Shown: piece by piece, positions 19,002 through 20,336 of the stretch | How positions within the stretch are numbered: the first letter of the stretch is position 1 | How the letters are laid out: the number at the start of each line of letters is the position of its first letter | From: Haplosporangium gracile | Taxonomy: Eukaryota; Mortierellomycota; Mortierellomycetes; Mortierellales; Mortierellaceae | Assembly: GCA_015499985.1 (NCBI GenBank) | Contig: JAAAUF010000285.1 | Location: 22,032 to 42,367 of the forward strand | Reading direction: 5' to 3' | Length of the DNA stretch: 20,336 nucleotides | The notes under the pieces: generated by a model | Seen by the model: the letters and a program-made list of their open reading frames with translations, nothing else | Database searches by the model: none | Told to the model about the DNA's origin: nothing | Position numbers and translations under genes: made by a program

Positions 19002-20240
19002 TTAAGGACTCGTTGCAGACTTGACTTTTGTTATTGCTCCTACTTCTGTCCCTGCTGCTGCAGCCTCGGCGGCAGCTTTCCGAGCAGCTTCCGTGGCTGC
19101 TTCAGCCGCAGCCTTCCTCTTCTCAGTCCTCGCTTTCGCAGTCCCCTCCTGCTTCAACATCCCCTCACGCTTTTTCCTCTCTCTCCTCGCATCCTTATCC
19201 TCCCACTCTCCACCTTGATCCCCCACCTTCTTCGTTGTTGTAGAACTCTCATTGCTCAACAAATGCTTCAATAACCGCTCCTCAAAGCGAGCCATCTGCG
19301 CAACATTCTTCTGGAACTTGTCGTTACTCAAATCAATCAGCACGCGGAGGTACGATAACGAGACCATCAAGTAAATCTTCCCTTTTCCCTCCACTTCTCC
19401 TGCTCCTGGGGTGGTTCCTGTGGAAGATGGTATATGGGCAATAGGAGTATCGAGTTTGAGGGTTGAGCGGATGGCGAGCATGGTGCGTTTTGCCGAAGGG
19501 AGGATCCCCGAGTTGCGGTACCCCGAAAAGAGCGAGTGGTTCAAGAATGTCTTTGCCGCTCCTGGAGTCGCTGCTTCGATATGTAAGATCTAATAAAGAA
19601 ATAGAGAGGAGAGGCACTATGTTAAGTATTTTCTCAAGAAAAGAAAAGAAAAGAAAAAAATTGCATATGATGAAAGAAAAAATTTAGCAATGCCGCTTAC
19701 CATGGGCTCGAACTTGAAATAGACCAGTTGACTCCTCGCCATATCAATTGTCCGCATCCCTTCTTTTTCTTCCTGCTCCTCCATCGTCACAACACGTTGT
19801 GCCTCAGCTCCAAAGAGCATCTCAACGATCCACCGAGGATTCTGTTGCTGCGAGATCTGGTCGGGGAGGACGACAGGGTCATGACTGATATATAACCATT
19901 GTCCACCCTTTGCTCGTTTCGCGGCCTCGATTGCGGCCAGGGAGGTGTTTTCTTCATATCCCTTGTTCGTCTCCTCTCTTTCCTCCTCCTCCTCGGTCTG
20001 ACCCTGTTCGCCCTTGGTTGCTCCTGACTCAGCCTCGCCATCAGTGGACTCGAGTCCCTCGAGGTAGGTACAAATCCGTCCAGAGCAAGAAGAAGTGGTA
20101 ACATAGTCCTGGTGGTTATTGATCAGGACAATGAGTGGGAGGAGCGGTTCGTCGACATAGCCCTTTGGGGATTTGTCGGGCGTGTCGGAATTCAGGGCGA
20201 CGAGGATTGTTTTTTTGCGGGTTAGGAATCCGTCCGACAT
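19002..20240 (-). CDS. TYW3: tRNA wybutosine-synthesising protein 3 (TYW3 methyltransferase)
   Basis: Two minus-strand exons, 20240-19701 and 19589-19002, join in phase 0 across an intron with donor GTAAGC, giving 375 aa. TYW3 is the SAM-dependent enzyme that methylates N4 of the yW-86 intermediate in wybutosine formation at position 37 of tRNA-Phe, acting after TYW1 and TYW2. Diagnostic motifs are DKSPKGYVDE (22-31), DYVTTSSCSGR (45-55), WLYISHDP (115-122), KFEPM (176-180), GYRNSGI (203-209) and a following AIRSTLKLDTP. Residues about 63-110 form an acidic, low-complexity insertion (run of five Glu) between the SSCSGR strand and WLYISHDP, longer than in human TYW3. The C-terminus ends in a K/R- and Ala-rich low-complexity tail. 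The ATG gives the expected family start (xFxxRKxxxL). The core looks intact. Confidence 0.93.
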
Positions 20241-20336
20241 TTTTGGCTGGGTGGGCGAATGGTGAGAGACAGAGCAGAAAAGGATCTGGTTAACGTTTTT
20301 TTTTTTTCTTCAATGAAGAAAATGTCACGTGCATCG
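20241..20336. promoter_or_regulatory. TYW3 promoter-proximal region with GTCACGTG box
   Basis: The 96 bp upstream of the TYW3 ATG carry CACGTG at 20326-20331, within GTCACGTG, about 86 bp from the start codon. A run of T lies at 20296-20307. The spacing suits a proximal activator site of the Cbf1/bHLH type. The region continues beyond the window. Confidence 0.4.

Noticed and set aside
19021..19243. Plus-strand Ala/Ser- and Leu-rich frames opposite the TYW3 tail
   Set aside because: They are shadows of the K/A-rich low-complexity C-terminus of TYW3.
1..20336. CRISPR arrays, tRNA or rRNA genes, and intact transposons
   Set aside because: No spaced direct repeats, cloverleaf sequence, rRNA core or transposase/reverse transcriptase motif was seen on either strand.

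Overview
This window is nuclear DNA from a filamentous, early-diverging fungus. Six protein genes are broken by short spliceosomal introns (mostly GT-AG, about 90-130 nt, a few of 300-700 nt). Intergenic and intronic DNA is full of pyrimidine tracts, poly-A runs and microsatellites. The gene content (an Integrator INTS1 homologue and a HMMR/RHAMM-like coiled-coil protein, neither known from yeasts, beside typical fungal housekeeping genes) points to Mucoromycota/Mortierellomycota rather than Dikarya. That placement is inference from content and style, not a phylogeny. No bacterial, phage, CRISPR, tRNA or rRNA features were seen.

Layout from left to right. 1-606: promoter and 5' region with a GTCACGTG box and long CT tracts. 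607-5568 (+): HMMR/RHAMM-like protein, six exons, about 1180 aa, with a probable GC-AG first intron. 5811-9193 (-): mitochondrial aconitase, eight exons including an 18-nt microexon, 788 aa. 9888-11958 (-): translation initiation factor eIF3 subunit M, five exons, 396 aa. 12414-12719 (-): body of ribosomal protein eS30, with a probable ATG-only first exon at 13425-13427. 12840-13235 (+): a degenerate reading frame with one stop, probably inside the eS30 first intron. 13669-18897 (+): Integrator complex subunit 1 homologue, ten exons including a 15-nt microexon, about 1425 aa. 19002-20240 (-): TYW3, a wybutosine-synthesis tRNA methyltransferase, two exons, 375 aa.

The genes are not an operon or a visible pathway. 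Three concern RNA or translation (eIF3m, eS30, TYW3), one RNA polymerase II transcript processing (INTS1), one the TCA cycle and one the spindle/microtubule system. Two gene pairs converge with short spacers (242 bp between HMMR-like and aconitase, 104 bp between INTS1 and TYW3). eS30 and INTS1 probably share a compact divergent promoter of about 240 bp. The most notable content is the fungal INTS1, which appears to lack the C-terminal part of the metazoan protein, and the fungal HMMR-like protein, which keeps both diagnostic ends of the family.
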